Program-made: the position numbers and the translations under genes
The notes under the pieces: generated by a model
Database searches by the model: none
Told to the model about the DNA's origin: nothing
Seen by the model: only the letters and a program-made list of their open reading frames with translations
Shown: piece by piece, positions 36,089 to 48,783 of the stretch
Layout of the letters: each line of letters starts with the position of its first letter
Position numbering within the stretch: position 1 is the first letter of the stretch
NCBI GenBank assembly: GCA_951640165.1
Contig: OX621234.1
Span: forward strand, 29,330,549-29,394,548
DNA: 64,000 nt
Direction: 5' to 3'
DNA from: Pseudoips prasinana
Lineage: Eukaryota > Arthropoda > Insecta > Lepidoptera > Nolidae

Positions 36089-37274
36089 AATACGAAAAGA
36101 GACTTTTTCCCCAACCTAATAATAAAAAACCAGGCATTATGCCGCGGGAACATTGGAAACCTTAATCAGGAAAAATCTTAATGATTTCTTTTCATGAGTT
36201 TCCGTCCACTGGTCGCTACCCTTGAATTTTGTAATGGGATACAAAGGTCCGAATATTTACATAAATTCCCATATACATTTTCTAAAATATGAAGCGAAAA
36301 GAATTGTCTCATTTGAGATGCGGTTTATGGAGTTGTCGCGTCTAATGCTTCAATTTTAAGAGGGTTTGGTCTAATATTACCAGTTAGTAAATGACGATAA
36401 CAAAGTCATCGGTAAACGACGCCTTTCACAAAACTAGTACACCTTATAGTACGGCCAGTCATCACGCCACCGCAATTTCCTACAATATTCTATCTATTAA
36501 AAAGGGCTCAGAAAAGCAGTCATCCGGAATTTTATGAAATAAGAAGGTCGTTGTAAAATCACCTGTTTTCACTATACTAGAAATATGTATGAGATGTGCA
36601 GTGCACTTCACCCTTTTCTATTAATACACGAGATCTGAACATTGATTACCCAGAAAGTCCAAAGAGTTGAGATAATTTAACACCGAGCAATTTGAACTAC
36701 TGTCAAGGAAAATGGAATTCTCTCACCCAGTGCTGTCACAAGCGTCTCGTTCACATACATAAACTTTTTTTTTTGTTGTTCCACCGCCAATATATTTATC
36801 AGGTAACGTGATCTCGATATCACCTGGTTTTCCATAGAAATATTATTATCATTTAACATTGGGCCTTGTGTCGGGGATGTGGACTGGTGGTTTAGCTCTG
36901 CTTGCGCAAGCGGTATTCCTAAAATCGCCGGCGGCAGTCCGCTTCTTTGTATCCAGGTCCACTACAAAATTGACATTTTCCACAACAACGTCTATCGGAC
37001 AAGCGAAGTCTCTTAAGTGTCGAAGTCGTGCCCAAATCAAATCAAATTATTTTATTTGCAATATAGGTCAGTACATAATGTTGTTACAGAATAGGGTTAG
37101 TAGGTCTCTCTATATTTTGCCACAACAATTTTAATATTACAATACTAAAATACAATATAATTCAGTGGAAAATGTCAATAAAATTATTCATGTCGATATT
37201 ATCTATGATTAACAGAACTTTATGATTGGCGTTGTAATGACATTGCTCCGAGTGCACTAAATAGCTAGGTAGGC
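36089..37274. other. No supported gene
   Basis: No domain-bearing frame. ORFs at 36849-37134 overlap on both strands and lack any recognisable motif. A TCAAATCAAATTATTTTATT word near 37036 suggests an old retroposon tail. Confidence 0.4.
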
Positions 37275-37277
37275 TTA

Positions 37278-38165
37278 CGCCCGGTTCCTATATTCCAAAA
37301 ACGAATCGTTTCTACTACGAATAGTTAGAATTTCTACCAGGCGTAACGCAAAACCGTTCCTATAAAATACTAGTCGTTATCCAAATAACCGACGTCTGGT
37401 TACTAACGGATGGGAGGACGTTAGTAAGCTTATTGTATGGAGATGCGTTCGAAAGTGTTCCTATAAATATTTTCTACTGTCACGGAACTGTCAAAATAAC
37501 GAGGCGTTACTGCTTTGATTACTAGTCGAATTCGGTCGGTTTACCAGTCGTTTGTATTTTAATTTGGTAGTTAACATAGTGTTTGAGGAGATTTCCGTGA
37601 TGTCTACCTCTGAAACTGATAGAGAATTCATGGCTTTGTTTTCCGTTAGAAAGGGTTGATTATTTTTCTATCTTCTAAGATTTCATAACCACAAACCTTA
37701 GATTAAATACTCAATTTAAAAACTTATTTAGAAACCATGAAATACTCTTGGACAGACGTCAGACGACAGACGCATGCGCCATGCGCTTTCCTGTTACGCG
37801 TTTTGTTCACACCATGCACTCGTAACATCAAATTTTCAATACTAATGATTTATAAATATTTTAAACCTAAAACGCAAATTAAATTATTACTGTAACTATA
37901 AGTACAGTAATTTGTACTATTACTCACATAATATTACAGAATAATAAATGATTTTAGTCGCATAATTGACGTACGACGTTTTGTTATAACTAATCGTGAA
38001 GAGGAGCGAGAGGTTCATCGCGGAACGAGTCGTAGGTGGTTTAAACTACGGATGTTCGTCGCAGGTAGGGCATTGTGGAACACTAGTTTTGCATCGGTAT
38101 CGGTAGCTGAATTACGGATGGTAACGTTGGTCCAATGACGGATCGTAAAATAAAGGAACCGGGCA
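37278..38165 (+). mobile_element. PIF/Harbinger-like MITE copy 3 (888 bp)
   Basis: An uninterrupted copy with CGCCCGGTTCC and GGAACCGGGCA ends and a TTA duplication on each side (37275-37277, 38166-38168). It is nearly identical to copies 1 and 2 by eye. Confidence 0.9.
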
Positions 38166-39041
38166 TTAATCTTTATTATCTGACAGTTTAAGTCGCGACG
38201 AATCAGCCCATCCTTCTGGCACAATACCGATATTACATAACAAGCAATTGCACATTTATACCTTCGGCTTTCTTTCTATGAAATATCATAAGTATAGCGG
38301 ATTCTCCTGCCGTTTCCTTAATTCCAATTTGGAAACGCATGATTTTGTCGAAATAATCAAGAATGAGTTTATTTTTCGGAAACTTGGCTAAGAATGTTAG
38401 CTTTACTAAGTGTCACGAGAGTTGGTCCAATGGCAAATTGGTTAGGCAGGCGGCTGTCCTATTTTAAGGACTTGGTTAGCACCAACAACAGTAGGACACC
38501 TTTCAATTGTTTGCTCTTAATAATCAATTCGGACACATAGCATCAACCCTCCACGTCTTCGTCAGTATCATCCAGATTAAAATTGATTAGCTGCACTGTA
38601 CCTGCGCTGTTAGAACTCCGTTGCTAAGCAACCGGTAAACAGGGTGCTCTTCTCCCATCAGTGGGCTGGGCTTGGGATCCCACTTCTGATAACGACGCGT
38701 CTGGGGTACACGGAGGCATGCCTGGAACACAATTTTCCTAATTTATCATTTATTATTAGGTGAGGTTATGCAGGCAGTTAATTTTAAAATAAAGGCGGAC
38801 TTCACTTCCTTAGCAATTAATTATTCAGCAAAATCAATCAAGTATGCTTAATGCGTCACCAAATCACTAATTAAGTTAGATTTTAATTTCAATTACGGCG
38901 ATCCGTCGATAATATGCGACCACTATAACGTCTCCAAGCAAAAGTGACGTCAAGATGGCCGCTCGTTCGACGTTCCACCAGAGTAACACCGATCTATCAC
39001 TCTATCTATGCAGTTCTGTTCGCCACGGCTGCGCCGTCATA
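38166..39041. other. No supported gene
   Basis: Unremarkable sequence between the 888-bp MITE and the mariner element. No long ORF or splice-supported coding stretch was found. Confidence 0.45.
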
Positions 39042-39043
39042 TA

Positions 39044-40327
39044 ATAGGTCTTTACCTATGAAATTGCCGTTTTGTATGAAAAAATTTAAACGAATTTTTT
39101 TCATGCATTTTTTTATTTGTATTAATCGAAGTAATCACCCATGCAATCAATGCATCTTTGCCATCGCAGTGGCAGTTTATTGATGCCCTTCTTAAAGAAA
39201 TCAGCTGGACGGGAGGCAACAAATTCTTCAAAGGCATTTTGTACTGCCTCTCGGGTATTGAATTTTTTTCCCGCCAAGAAGTTATCCAAACTCTGGAAAA
39301 AGTAGTAGTCTGTAGGCGCAAGGTCTGGTGAGTAGGGCGGATGACGGAGAGCTTCCAACCCCAGTTCTTGCAACTTGGAGACCGTCTGCTGTGCAGTATG
39401 AGGTCGCGCGTTGTCGTGCAGGAGCAGCGGAGACGAGCGATTGACCAATGCTGGTTGGAGATGCGCCAGCTTCTCCATCATTGTGCTCAGTTCTTCACAG
39501 TACACATCTGCAGTAATGCTCACCCCGTTTGGTAAGAAGCTGTGATGAATCACACCGGCGCTAGACCACCAAACAGTGACCATCACTTTTCTAGGGGTAA
39601 GTTTTCGTTTAGGGCATTGTTTAGGTGCTGAACCAGGATCCAACCAACTTGCTGAGCGCTTGCGGTTATCAAACAGAATCCATTTTTCATCGCAGGTAAC
39701 AATGCGGTTCAAAATTCCTTCATTTGTGTGTCTGTTGAGCAGTGCAAGGCACGTCTCGACGCGTACTTCGCGCTGGCTATCATTGAGTTCGTGGGGCACC
39801 CATTTGTCAAGCTTTTTTACCTTGCCAATTTGACGCAAATGGACCAATATTGTTTTGACGCTAACGTCGAAAGCTGCTGCTAATTCAGCCGTAGATTGTG
39901 TATCATCAGCTTCCACAACCGCCTTTAATTCGTCATTGTCGACCAAAGTCTTCGGACGACCGCGAGGTTCATTTTTCAGGTCGAAATTTCCAGAACGGAA
40001 GCGAGCAAACCAATAACAGGTGGTGCGTTGGTTTGTAGTGTTAGCTCCGTAAACGTCGTTGATGTTGCGTGCCGCTTGTGCCGCGTTGCTGCCACGACGG
40101 TACTCATATTCCATAATTACTCGAATTTTTAACGTATCCATGATGACGAAAAAGATTGAAATGCGATGAAAATGTAACACTAATCAATAAAGAAATGACT
40201 ACTTTTGGAAAAAAGAATCCATGTTTTTAAAATAAAATTAATTTGAAATTAGAATTCTTAGCCAAACAAAAATTATTTTGATTTGAAATGGCCAGTACTG
40301 CAGAACGGCAATTTCATAGGTAAAGAC

Positions 40328-40331
<4 letters not shown>
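39044..40331 (-). mobile_element. Full-length mariner transposon
   Basis: A 1288-bp element with inverted ends sharing TAGGTCTTTACCTATGAAAT, bordered by TA on both sides (39042-39043, 40332-40333). Length, TA target and transposase all fit mariner. Confidence 0.93.
39122..40141 (-). CDS. Mariner transposase, apparently intact
   Basis: An uninterrupted frame. I start at MDTLKIRVIMEY (339 aa), because the 13 codons before it look like leader; mariner transposases are typically about 340-350 aa. In order: N-terminal helix-turn-helix region (GSNAAQAARNINDVYG; second HTH STAELAAAFDVSVKTI), linker WVPHEL, then the DDE/D catalytic core with Asp in VTCDEKWILFDN, Asp in LLLHDNARPHT and Asp in PYSPDLAPTDYYFF, which fits the mariner DD34D pattern. 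It cuts and pastes its element at TA sites in the nucleus. No stop or frameshift is present, so it may encode active enzyme; activity itself cannot be judged from sequence. Confidence 0.93.
   Translation of the reverse strand: MDTLKIRVIMEYEYRRGSNAAQAARNINDVYGANTTNQRTTCYWFARFRSGNFDLKNEPRGRPKTLVDNDELKAVVEADDTQSTAELAAAFDVSVKTILVHLRQIGKVKKLDKWVPHELNDSQREVRVETCLALLNRHTNEGILNRIVTCDEKWILFDNRKRSASWLDPGSAPKQCPKRKLTPRKVMVTVWWSSAGVIHHSFLPNGVSITADVYCEELSTMMEKLAHLQPALVNRSSPLLLHDNARPHTAQQTVSKLQELGLEALRHPPYSPDLAPTDYYFFQSLDNFLAGKKFNTREAVQNAFEEFVASRPADFFKKGINKLPLRWQRCIDCMGDYFD

Positions 40332-40396
<65 letters not shown>
40332..40396. repeat. (TA)n microsatellite at the mariner end
   Basis: About 32 TA units directly adjoining the mariner element's right end; one TA is the target duplication. 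Confidence 0.95.
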
Positions 40397-40404
<8 letters not shown>

Positions 40405-40782
40405 ATACTTTTGGTCCTACAGAGTAAGAAGCTTAATTTTACGATAATTTTCTCTCTTTTTCCTTTATCTCTTGGTACCATATTTCAAAATTGTTGGTCA
40501 ATGAAAAATCGTCTCAGAAACTATACTTATGGGTTAATTATCGAGTCAGAGAAACCATTTTTTTCTGAGTGTTGATCTTAAATCATAACTTGACACTATG
40601 TGTCTGTAGACTTTAGTATCACTATTAATTTTAATTGGGTCATTTCTCAAACCATTTCTAACAGAAACGGCATACAGAATTTTAATGAACGGCCTTTTTT
40701 ATTTGTTAACATTCTTTTTACAGTTCCTAAAAGTGACTCTTGCACGTATGTTAGGACTTTTTATTGTAGGTTACACTGGTCA

Positions 40783-40827
40783 TCATTGAAAATTGTCGCG
40801 GACAAAGTCGCGGGTAACAGCTTGTTA
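40783..40827 (+). mobile_element. Helitron-like 3' end fragment
   Basis: AAAATTGTCGCGGACAAAGTCGCGGGTAACAGCTTGTT matches the reverse complement of the 44880 terminus (AGTCGCGGGCACCAGCTAGT), with CTTG in place of CTAG. Confidence 0.5.
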
Positions 40828-41135
40828 TCTGTATATAATAATATATATAAAAGGCAAACCTAACTCACTGACATATATATCAACGCAAAGCCGAAACTAT
40901 AAGGGTTAGAACCTTGAAATTTTGCACAGATGTTCCTTTTATAACGTAGGGGAGCAGTAAAAAATAATTTTTTGAAATTCAACCCCTAAGGGGGTAAATT
41001 AGGGGATAAAAGTATGAAAATCCGTCAATTTTGAAGTTAATGGCATGAAAATTGGTATTTGGCCTAAAAATTAAAAATATGTTTTTCATAATTTTTGGGA
41101 GTTCCACCCCTAAGGGCGTAATAATACTTCCTACA
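40828..41135 (+). mobile_element. Helitron-like 5' fragment
   Basis: It starts with TC after an A and runs through ATAAAAGGCAAACCTAACTC and blocks with AACCCCTAAGGGGGTAAATT. The same blocks recur inverted at 45890-46150 and 51680-52130. It is cut off where Gypsy pol sequence begins. Confidence 0.5.
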
Positions 41136-41139
41136 AATC

Positions 41140-43730
41140 TTCCTACCGTACGCAGCATCGACATACAACAATCGTATCACAATATACTCGCAGAATTCCC
41201 AGGTACTACACGACTTACTTCAATGGAACTCACACCTAAACACAATGTTGAGCACTACATCGAAGCAACTGGCCCACCTGTTCACTGCCGCGCGAGGCCC
41301 ATCCCTCCACATCGCTACGCAGGAAGGAACAAGCAAGGAAAGAGTGCCATAACAGGATAGAACAAGGATTGTGCCGGCCGAGTAAAAGTCCAGTCGTCAC
41401 CTACCGAAGAAGAACGGCCACCTACGTGTGTGTGGCGACCACCGGACACTCAACGCAGCAACGAAACCCGACCAATATCCAGTTCCAAGGATAAAAGATT
41501 TTACCTACCAACTTTCCGGTAAGACTATATTTTCAACAATCGACCTCAATAGAGCCTACCAACAAGTACCTATACATTCACAAGACATAGAAAGAACCGC
41601 CATCATCACACCATTCGGTTTATACGAATTTCCTCAAATTTGTCCAGGACTGATTTGGTGCCAAACCTTCCAAAGGTTTATCCACGAGGTACTGCGCGAC
41701 ATGGAGTTCGTATTCCCGTTCATCGACGATCTACTAATCGCTTCAGTAGACGAAGAAAAACATCTACGGAAACTACTTACTAAACTGGAGGAATACGGAA
41801 TCACTATAAACCCAGCTAAATGTGTATTTGGTCAAAAAGAAGTCATATTTCTCGGGTATCACGTATCAAAAGGCGGAATCAAACCACCACTCAAGAAAGT
41901 CAAAGCCATCACAGAGTTCCCAAAACCAAAAACCATAGAAGAATTAGGTCGATTTATAGGTATGATAAACTATTATCGCGACAGCATACCTACCTAAATC
42001 CGCATCGATACAAGTGCCGCTCCATAAATACCTACACAAAGTAAAAAAGCGCGACAAAACCGAAATCGAATGGAACGAAAAAGCAAACCAATCATTTGAA
42101 GCCTGTAAAGCTAGCATCGCGAACGCCGCCCTGCTTGCACACCCATCTCATGACGCCCCACTCGCCATCTTTTGTGACGCCTAAGACAAAACAGCTGGCG
42201 CAGTATTTCAACAATACCATAATAACGCATGGCAACCACTCGTCTATTACTCGAAGAAATTCATTGAAACGCACCAAAAGTACAGTACTTTCGATCGAGA
42301 ACTACTAGCTATCTACATGGCCGTCATACATTTTAGAAAAATGTTTGAAGGAAAAGAAATTATTATCTTCACCGACCACAAGCCATTAACCTACGTACTC
42401 CGCAAGCCACCCACACCAACCGAAACTCCACGCCGACCCTCCACAACTACTATTCATCAGTCAATTCACATCAGACATACGTCAGATACACGGAGATCAA
42501 AATGTCGTCGCCGACGCACTCAAGATCGCGCAAGATAACGACATAAACATAGACAAACTCCAAACGCAGAGTAACATCGATCTAAAAAAAGTGGCATAGT
42601 TACAACTAACATCGAGCTTTACTTTTTTTTTTTTTTAATTGTTTATTCATAAAAGAAAATTACATTTTTACAATTAAATTGTTCCTCGCCAAGCGACAAA
42701 GCTTGTTGGCGAGACGCGCTCGTTTATATAATATTAAAGGTAGTCACAATTTTTATTATACTTAGTATATACTTAAATATTTTTAAATCTTAAATCTATG
42801 TTAAAACTAAAACACAACAAAGAGAAAACATAATTATAACAAAACAGCTCATCTAGACACGCGAAGTGTCAACACCATATGTTCGACCATACCTACCGGA
42901 GTCATTTAGAAAATCTGCATTAAATGCGGTATACAACATAAGTCACCCCGGTATTCAAACATCACAAAAATTATGGCGCGTAATTTTTTCTGGCCGTAAT
43001 TCGGACGTCGAAAACTGGGCTAAAACTTGTATAAAATGTCAATAATGCAAGATACAACGACAAACAAACAGCGAGCTATCACCATTCCCACCGAGCGAAT
43101 GATTCCAGCACGTACACATCGACATTGTCGGGCCGCTACCCACTACACTACAGGGACATCTGTACCTTCTCACGATGATCGACCGCGCTACAAAGTGGAC
43201 CGAGGCAATACCTGTCGAGGAAATCACCGCAGAAGCTATCGCTAAGACCATCTACGAACACTGAATAGCTCGATTTGGTTGCCCGGCTACTATAACATCG
43301 GATCAAGGTCGACAGTTTGAAAGTCAGCGGTTCACGAACCTTATGTCAACAATGGGTATAAACAAAATAAGAACAAGTCCCTATCATCCCCAGTCAAACG
43401 GCATCGTCGAACGCTGGCACAGAACACTCAAATCAGCACTCAAAACAAGGCTATCATCACAAACAACATGGGCAGACGAGCTACCTACGGTTCTCCTAGG
43501 ACTTCGTGCCTGCCTGAAAACCGACACAGATGTTAGTCCCGCTGTATTAACCTTCGGATACAACCTGCGACTTCCAAGCGATTTTTTCACAACCTCAAAC
43601 GACTTAACTCGACTACAATTACGTAAACAAGCTCCATCAAAACATAAAAACTTAAGCTCAAGTCTACGCCGAGCTGCTGAACGAAAAACCCTAAATATTA
43701 TTGTTTTTTTTTTTGTTGTTAGGTTTTAAT
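41140..43730 (+). pseudogene. Ty3/Gypsy retrotransposon pol remnant
   Basis: Successive frames read HNVEHYIEATGPPVHCRARP (pre-RT), CGDHRTLNAATKPDQYPVPR and FPFIDDLLIASVDE (reverse transcriptase, catalytic IDD), IIIFTDHKPLTYVLRKP (RNase H) and TSPYHPQSNGIVERWHRTLK (integrase), the order of Ty3/Gypsy pol. There is a stop at 41995, further stops and frameshifts, and an inserted retroposon tail at 42624-42880. No LTR pair or gag is recognised, so it is an inactive fragment. Confidence 0.88.
42624..42880 (-). mobile_element. Reverse-oriented retroposon tail inserted in Gypsy pol
   Basis: A T-run (a poly-A tail on the other strand) opens a foreign AT-rich block between the RNase H and integrase parts, including CCTCGCCAAGCGACAAAGCT. 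The block resembles a LINE 3' UTR; its class is unknown. Confidence 0.55.
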
Positions 43731-44800
43731 TCTGGGCAACATATAGGCAAATGGAACACCTGGTGCAGAACCGCAATAGACCAGCTAAAGTATACGAGAT
43801 ATAAAAATGGTGCCATATCAAAAATTATTCCACATGAAGACTATTTTCTGCTGAGAGAATAAATTTGAAGATCTGGAACACCTGTTGTGGAACTCCAAAT
43901 CCTAGCGACACTATAACATATATAGGAATGATGTTTTAGCAAAAGTTGTTTAGTCTGATAGGCATTTCCTATTGATTTACAAAAATGAAAGATCTGGAAC
44001 GTCGCGAATCGTCTCGCGCATCCCGTTGTTTTCCCGTCGCCGGGTTCTTAGAATTCGACATCAGACATTTCAGATATTCGATTTTGGCGACCCCGTTGTC
44101 GCTGGCATAAGCTAGATCCGCGTAGGAAGTTGCGGGCAGAAGCTAATTATCAATAAATATATTGTCGCGTTCTATTTAAAGTATTGTTATGTCAAAGATC
44201 GGAGAAATGTATCCAACAAAATAACATTTCTTCATTTTAGACACCCACAGTTGGCACTGGATCTGCAAAAATAATAATGATTATATGAATTTATTTTTAT
44301 TTATTTGTACTTATTTGTGTTGGAGCCTAGTCCTGCCTTGTGGTATGTTAAACACACACGGAGTCTAGGGATCACATAAATTAATTCTATTCCCGTTGGT
44401 GCACTAACTAACTACTAACTTGATAGTAGAAATTGTGTTTCTTATTTATTTGTAAATTTCCAGTATCATCTAGATGCAGTGGAAATATTTTTCGATCTTT
44501 GGATGCAGAATGTATGTTTAGGTTGTTGCGAGCCAATGAAGGGCAACATTTTATTTCCACAATAGATTTTTCTTCTTCTATAATACCTGAAATTCATTCA
44601 TTGATCAATATAAACAATCGTTTGTTGTAGCAATTTGTATAATAATTATGAATTGCAATCAATTAGTACCACATTCCACCTGGGCTAGCTCCTAAAAATG
44701 TTGTTGATTTTCGTTTACATATTTGTAACAAAACAAAAATTACATACATAGGTATACTAATTTGCAGTTTCCTTTCCACACTCTGAGAAAGTTATAATAA
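43731..44800. other. Downstream of Gypsy remnant; no supported gene
   Basis: May include 3' Gypsy sequence: GGAACACCTGGTGCAGAACC at 43752 is echoed by GGAACACCTGTTGTGGAACT at 43876. No paired LTR found. The rest is featureless. Confidence 0.4.
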
Positions 44801-44879
44801 TAATAATATCCTGAGACATTATATACCTACACACGGCCATCTGATCACAAACTAAGCAGAGCTTGTACTATATTGTAAA
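44801..44879 (-). mobile_element. SINE 3' tail fragment
   Basis: The reverse complement carries TAGTACAAGCTCTGCTTAGT and AATGTCTCAGGATATTATTA. It ends exactly where the Helitron begins. Confidence 0.6.
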
Positions 44880-46624
44880 CTAGCTGGTGCCCGCGACTTC
44901 ATCCGCGACAATTTTGAATGATGACCAATGTAACTACTTACTTGTAGCTTAATCTAGAAAATATAACTTTTAAACCAAATGACCAAAATAAATTTATGAA
45001 AACCTAACCTATAAATAACCTAACTAAGAAATAAACTAAAGACTACTTAGCTACTATTATTTAAAAAAAGGACCCGATATCATCAACCAAAAAAATCAAA
45101 GAATACATATCAATTGTCCTTAAGTATAGTCAGTAAGTAAAATATAGTAAAATAATAATCAACGATGCATTAATCACAAAGTTAGTCCCATTAGATTAGG
45201 TTGCGACCACGGCATTGATAGGTCTAATATCACATTTTGTGAACGAAACCAAAGCGCGATCTAAAACGATGATTACGCCATCTACGAACAAAAATATAAA
45301 CTTGTAAAGCGGTAAAATTAAGATTTGTGCATAGTTTTTGGGTGAGATTTAGACGATCATCTATTGAATCAGTTTTGGACTACCTTTTATTCCAAGCATT
45401 TATTTATTTTAACCGATATACCAAATAAGTTCCGCGATCTGAAACGATATTAACGCCATCTAGTAACAAAATTGTGAAGTTGTAGATCAGTAAAATTAAG
45501 ATAATATTTTTGGGTGCGATCATCTCGACAAGAACAATTTATTCTACGCTAACTCAAATTTTAGGTAAATTCGTTTTTATGGCAATTTGATTAAGATTAC
45601 GTTTTTTTAATATGTTAAAAAAATTACCAAAAAAAAAAGAAGTTACAAATCTTATAAGACACTAAATCTTTATTTAGACGGCAACGACCACGACATTTAA
45701 GTAACTTGACCAAGAAACGAATTTCTCTAAAATATGAGTTGGCGTAAATTGTTGGTGTTGATCTAAGTATTGAATCAGTTTTGGATTACCTTTTTTAACA
45801 ACAAATTATTCCCTGGATTGCTTTATTTTTAACCGAAAGACCAAATACCTGCGTTTAATTCCAAAAAAAAAACAGGTTTTTATACAAACTTACATCCCCT
45901 ATTTTAGTCGTCTTTACGGGTAGAATTTCCAAAAATCCTGAAATTTATATTTAAAATTTTGAAATGAAATGCCAAATACCAATTTTCATGCGTTTACCTT
46001 TAAAATGTCACATTTTTCATATAAACTTACATCCCCTATTTGTCACCCTTAGGGGTGGAATTTTCGGAAATCCTGAAATATATATTTTTAATTTTTAACT
46101 GAAATGCCAAATACCAATTTTCATGAGTTTCACTTAAAATTGTCACATTTTTCCAGGGACCGGACAACTCCGCTTCTGAGTTAAGCCGTTTGATAGGGTA
46201 ACCCGTTCATTGGGTAACTCGTATCGCAGTGTTACCCTTTGATTGACTTACAGCCTCGAAACCCAGTGAAAGGGTTAACACGTTTTTTTTGGTAACCACG
46301 GGAAGGGGTTAACCCTTTCAATGACTTAAGCCCTTGAATAGCTTACCTTCTTGAAAAGGTTTTATTCGAGTTAACCTGAATTACCCAATCAACTTAGCAG
46401 CGTGTAGATGGGAGTAGGTATACTCGCAACCGTGCGGTGCCTCATTGCCTAAGTACTTTTAGGTAGGTACAAAAATTTGACGAACGAACGACTTTTTAAA
46501 TTTGAAAGTTTAGTGACTACAAATAGTCGAGCTAATAATTAACGTGTTATTTAAAGAACTGACTTACTTTAATCTTAATATTGTGACAATCTGTATAATG
46601 TGATTATATTTTGTTAAATAATTA

Positions 46625-46870
46625 TTATAATATTTTGCTGTGTGGTGATGGCACAGAAAATCATCACCCCATTTCATCGCGTAGGGGGCGTTGAAATCGA
46701 CCGAGGGCATACCTACCAGAGAACCGACAGCAGCGTTTATCTATGAACTATGATCATCAAACTTTCTTTCTCCAACCCGTCTGCCAAGCTATGGCATATC
46801 TCCCATTCTTTGGGGAGGGTTTTGTCCAGCAGTGGACGTACTTTGGCCGACATGAAGACGATTAAATAAT
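46625..46870. repeat. Dispersed retroposon-like repeat
   Basis: TTGCTGTGTGGTGATGGCAC with CATCACCCCATTTCATCGCG and ACCTACCAGAGAACCGACAG is repeated at 62955-63090. It ends with GTCCAGCAGTGGACGTACTT, a word typical of lepidopteran LINE 3' regions in reverse. Confidence 0.6.
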
Positions 46871-46871
46871 T

Positions 46872-47127
46872 GACGGACCTGTTCAGATGGTTGGCAAATG
46901 CTTGCTTTTCGCGCTGGAGGTCGGGGTTCGATTCCCACCTAGGACAGATATTGGTGTTTGTCCTGAGTCTGGGTGTAAATATCTATATAAGTATGTAATT
47001 TACAAAAGAAAAGTAGTATAATATGTAATATATCAGTTATCTGGTTTCCATAGTACAAGCTCTGCTTAGTTTGGGATCAGATGGCCGTGTGTAAATAATG
47101 TCCCTGGATCTTATTATTATTTAAATT
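46872..47127 (+). mobile_element. Full-length tRNA-headed SINE
   Basis: Head GGACCTGTTCAGATGGTTGG with B box GGGGTTCGATTCCCACC, body TGTCCTGAGTCTGGGTGTAA, tail CATAGTACAAGCTCTGCTTA and TTATTATTATT. It is the best-preserved copy in the window. Confidence 0.75.
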
Positions 47128-47597
47128 ATTGTATAAAATGAACTGATATATTATGGTTAATCTAAAACATCATTGACGTGACTAAAATGTTCATTATCAT
47201 AAGAATCATATCACTTTAAGAATTTTCAGAGTCAAGCAATCTTAGGCTATGTAACTGTCTATATATTTCATAAATAGACAGCAACCTTGGTCTGATAAAA
47301 ATACATTTAGGCGACTACCTAGGTACAAGTTTTCCAAGACTAATTTGTATTTAATAAAGTTCTTTACCGTAATTTCATATTAGTTACTATTTCATTTGCA
47401 AATATAGTTGAAATAAAAATACGGCTTCTGTGGCCTCATTAAATGGCTTTAGGCAACTGCCTGTGTTTTTGTGCCAAGAAGTCATCTGAAAAACTGACAA
47501 ACTGGCCATCTCGTATATCTTTTACAGAAACCAATGGCCTTAGAATTTGACAAATGGATGACAATCTAGTAGGACAATCAATTGTACGGTTTGTAGG

Positions 47598-48170
47598 CTT
47601 CCGTAGCCAAATGGCAAAAAACGGAACCCTTATAGATTCGTCATGTCTGTCTGTCTGTCCGTCCGTATGTCACTGCCACTTTTTTCCAAAACTATAAGAG
47701 CTGTTGAAACTTGGTAGATGTATTCTGTGAACCGCATTAAGATTTTCACACATAAATAGAAAAAGAATAATAATTTTGGGGGTTCCCCATACATAGAACT
47801 GAAACTATTTTTTTTTTCATCGTATCCATACATGTGTGGTATCTATGGTTAGGTCTTCAAAAATGATATTGAGGTTTCTAATATCATATTTTTCTAAACT
47901 TAATAGTTTGAGCAGGAGACACTACCAAAGTAGTAAAATGAGTGCCCCCCCCCCTTGTAACTTCTAAAATAGGAGAATGATAAAACTGAAAAAAATATAT
48001 GATGTACATTACCATGCAAACTTCAACTGAAAATTGGTTAGACCGAAATCTAGTAAGTAGATCTTTTAAGACGTCATAAATCGTAAACCGCAATTTACCT
48101 TTCATTTAATCAACTGAAATACTTGCTGCTATGGAACCCTTCATGGGCGAATCCGACTCGCACTTGGCCT
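47598..48170 (-). repeat. GGGTTCCG-bordered dispersed repeat, copy E
   Basis: A full-length-looking copy, TTCCGTAGCCAAATGGCAAA to GACTCGCACTTGGCC, nested within the 5.5-kb hAT-like element. Confidence 0.75.
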
Positions 48171-48624
48171 GTTTTGTTAAATATTGAGATGTTATAACTC
48201 TTGCAAGTAAATTGCAAGCTTAGCTTTACCAGCGTGTTCATTTCTGATTACATTAATAAAGATATGGACGTTTGTTTTAGTAGTATAGTATTTACATATC
48301 TCTCAGTCACCAACATTTAAGTCGTCGATCATACCAATTCAATCAATATCTTCTATTATTCTAGAGCAATGAGCTGCCAACAATCTTGTAATTTTTTTAT
48401 AATAACTGCCATTGTGACAATGGCAGTATCTATATCTATTATATATTAGTGATTGAATATATGAGGCATCGTTATTATAAAATAATTCAACACCTCTCAA
48501 ACTTAATCTTTTAGGAAAACGCCTGTTTGTTGTTTCAAAATTTCCAAACAGCTAAATTCCTAACTTACTAACTTGGCCTTGTCTGAAATATTGTAACTTA
48601 ATGTCTAAAGACCTTTTAAGATTA
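48171..48624. other. No supported feature
   Basis: AT-rich filler inside the hAT-like element. No coding, repeat or RNA signal recognised. Confidence 0.4.
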
Positions 48625-48715
48625 GATTAGCATGGTTCTTAAACAATTTAAGAACAATAAGGCTCCTGGTGATAACAGAGTTAAAATAGAGCTTTTTAAG
48701 GCGAATGGTATACTA

Positions 48716-48783
48716 ATCCTACGAGCTGTTCAGAAGTTATTTAACTTGACGAAGTTAAAAAACTTCTGAACAGCTTGTAGGAT
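48716..48783. repeat. 31-bp near-perfect inverted repeat inside the LINE
   Basis: ATCCTACGAGCTGTTCAGAA and its continuation (48716-48746) pair with 48753-48783, two mismatches, 6-nt loop. It destroys the RT frame. Confidence 0.9.

Noticed and set aside
36849..37134. Overlapping plus and minus frames of 91 and 63 codons
   Set aside because: No domain, no splice context, ordinary composition for random ORFs.
41140..43730. Endogenous retrovirus with envelope
   Set aside because: Only pol-type domains are visible; no env-like frame or LTR pair.
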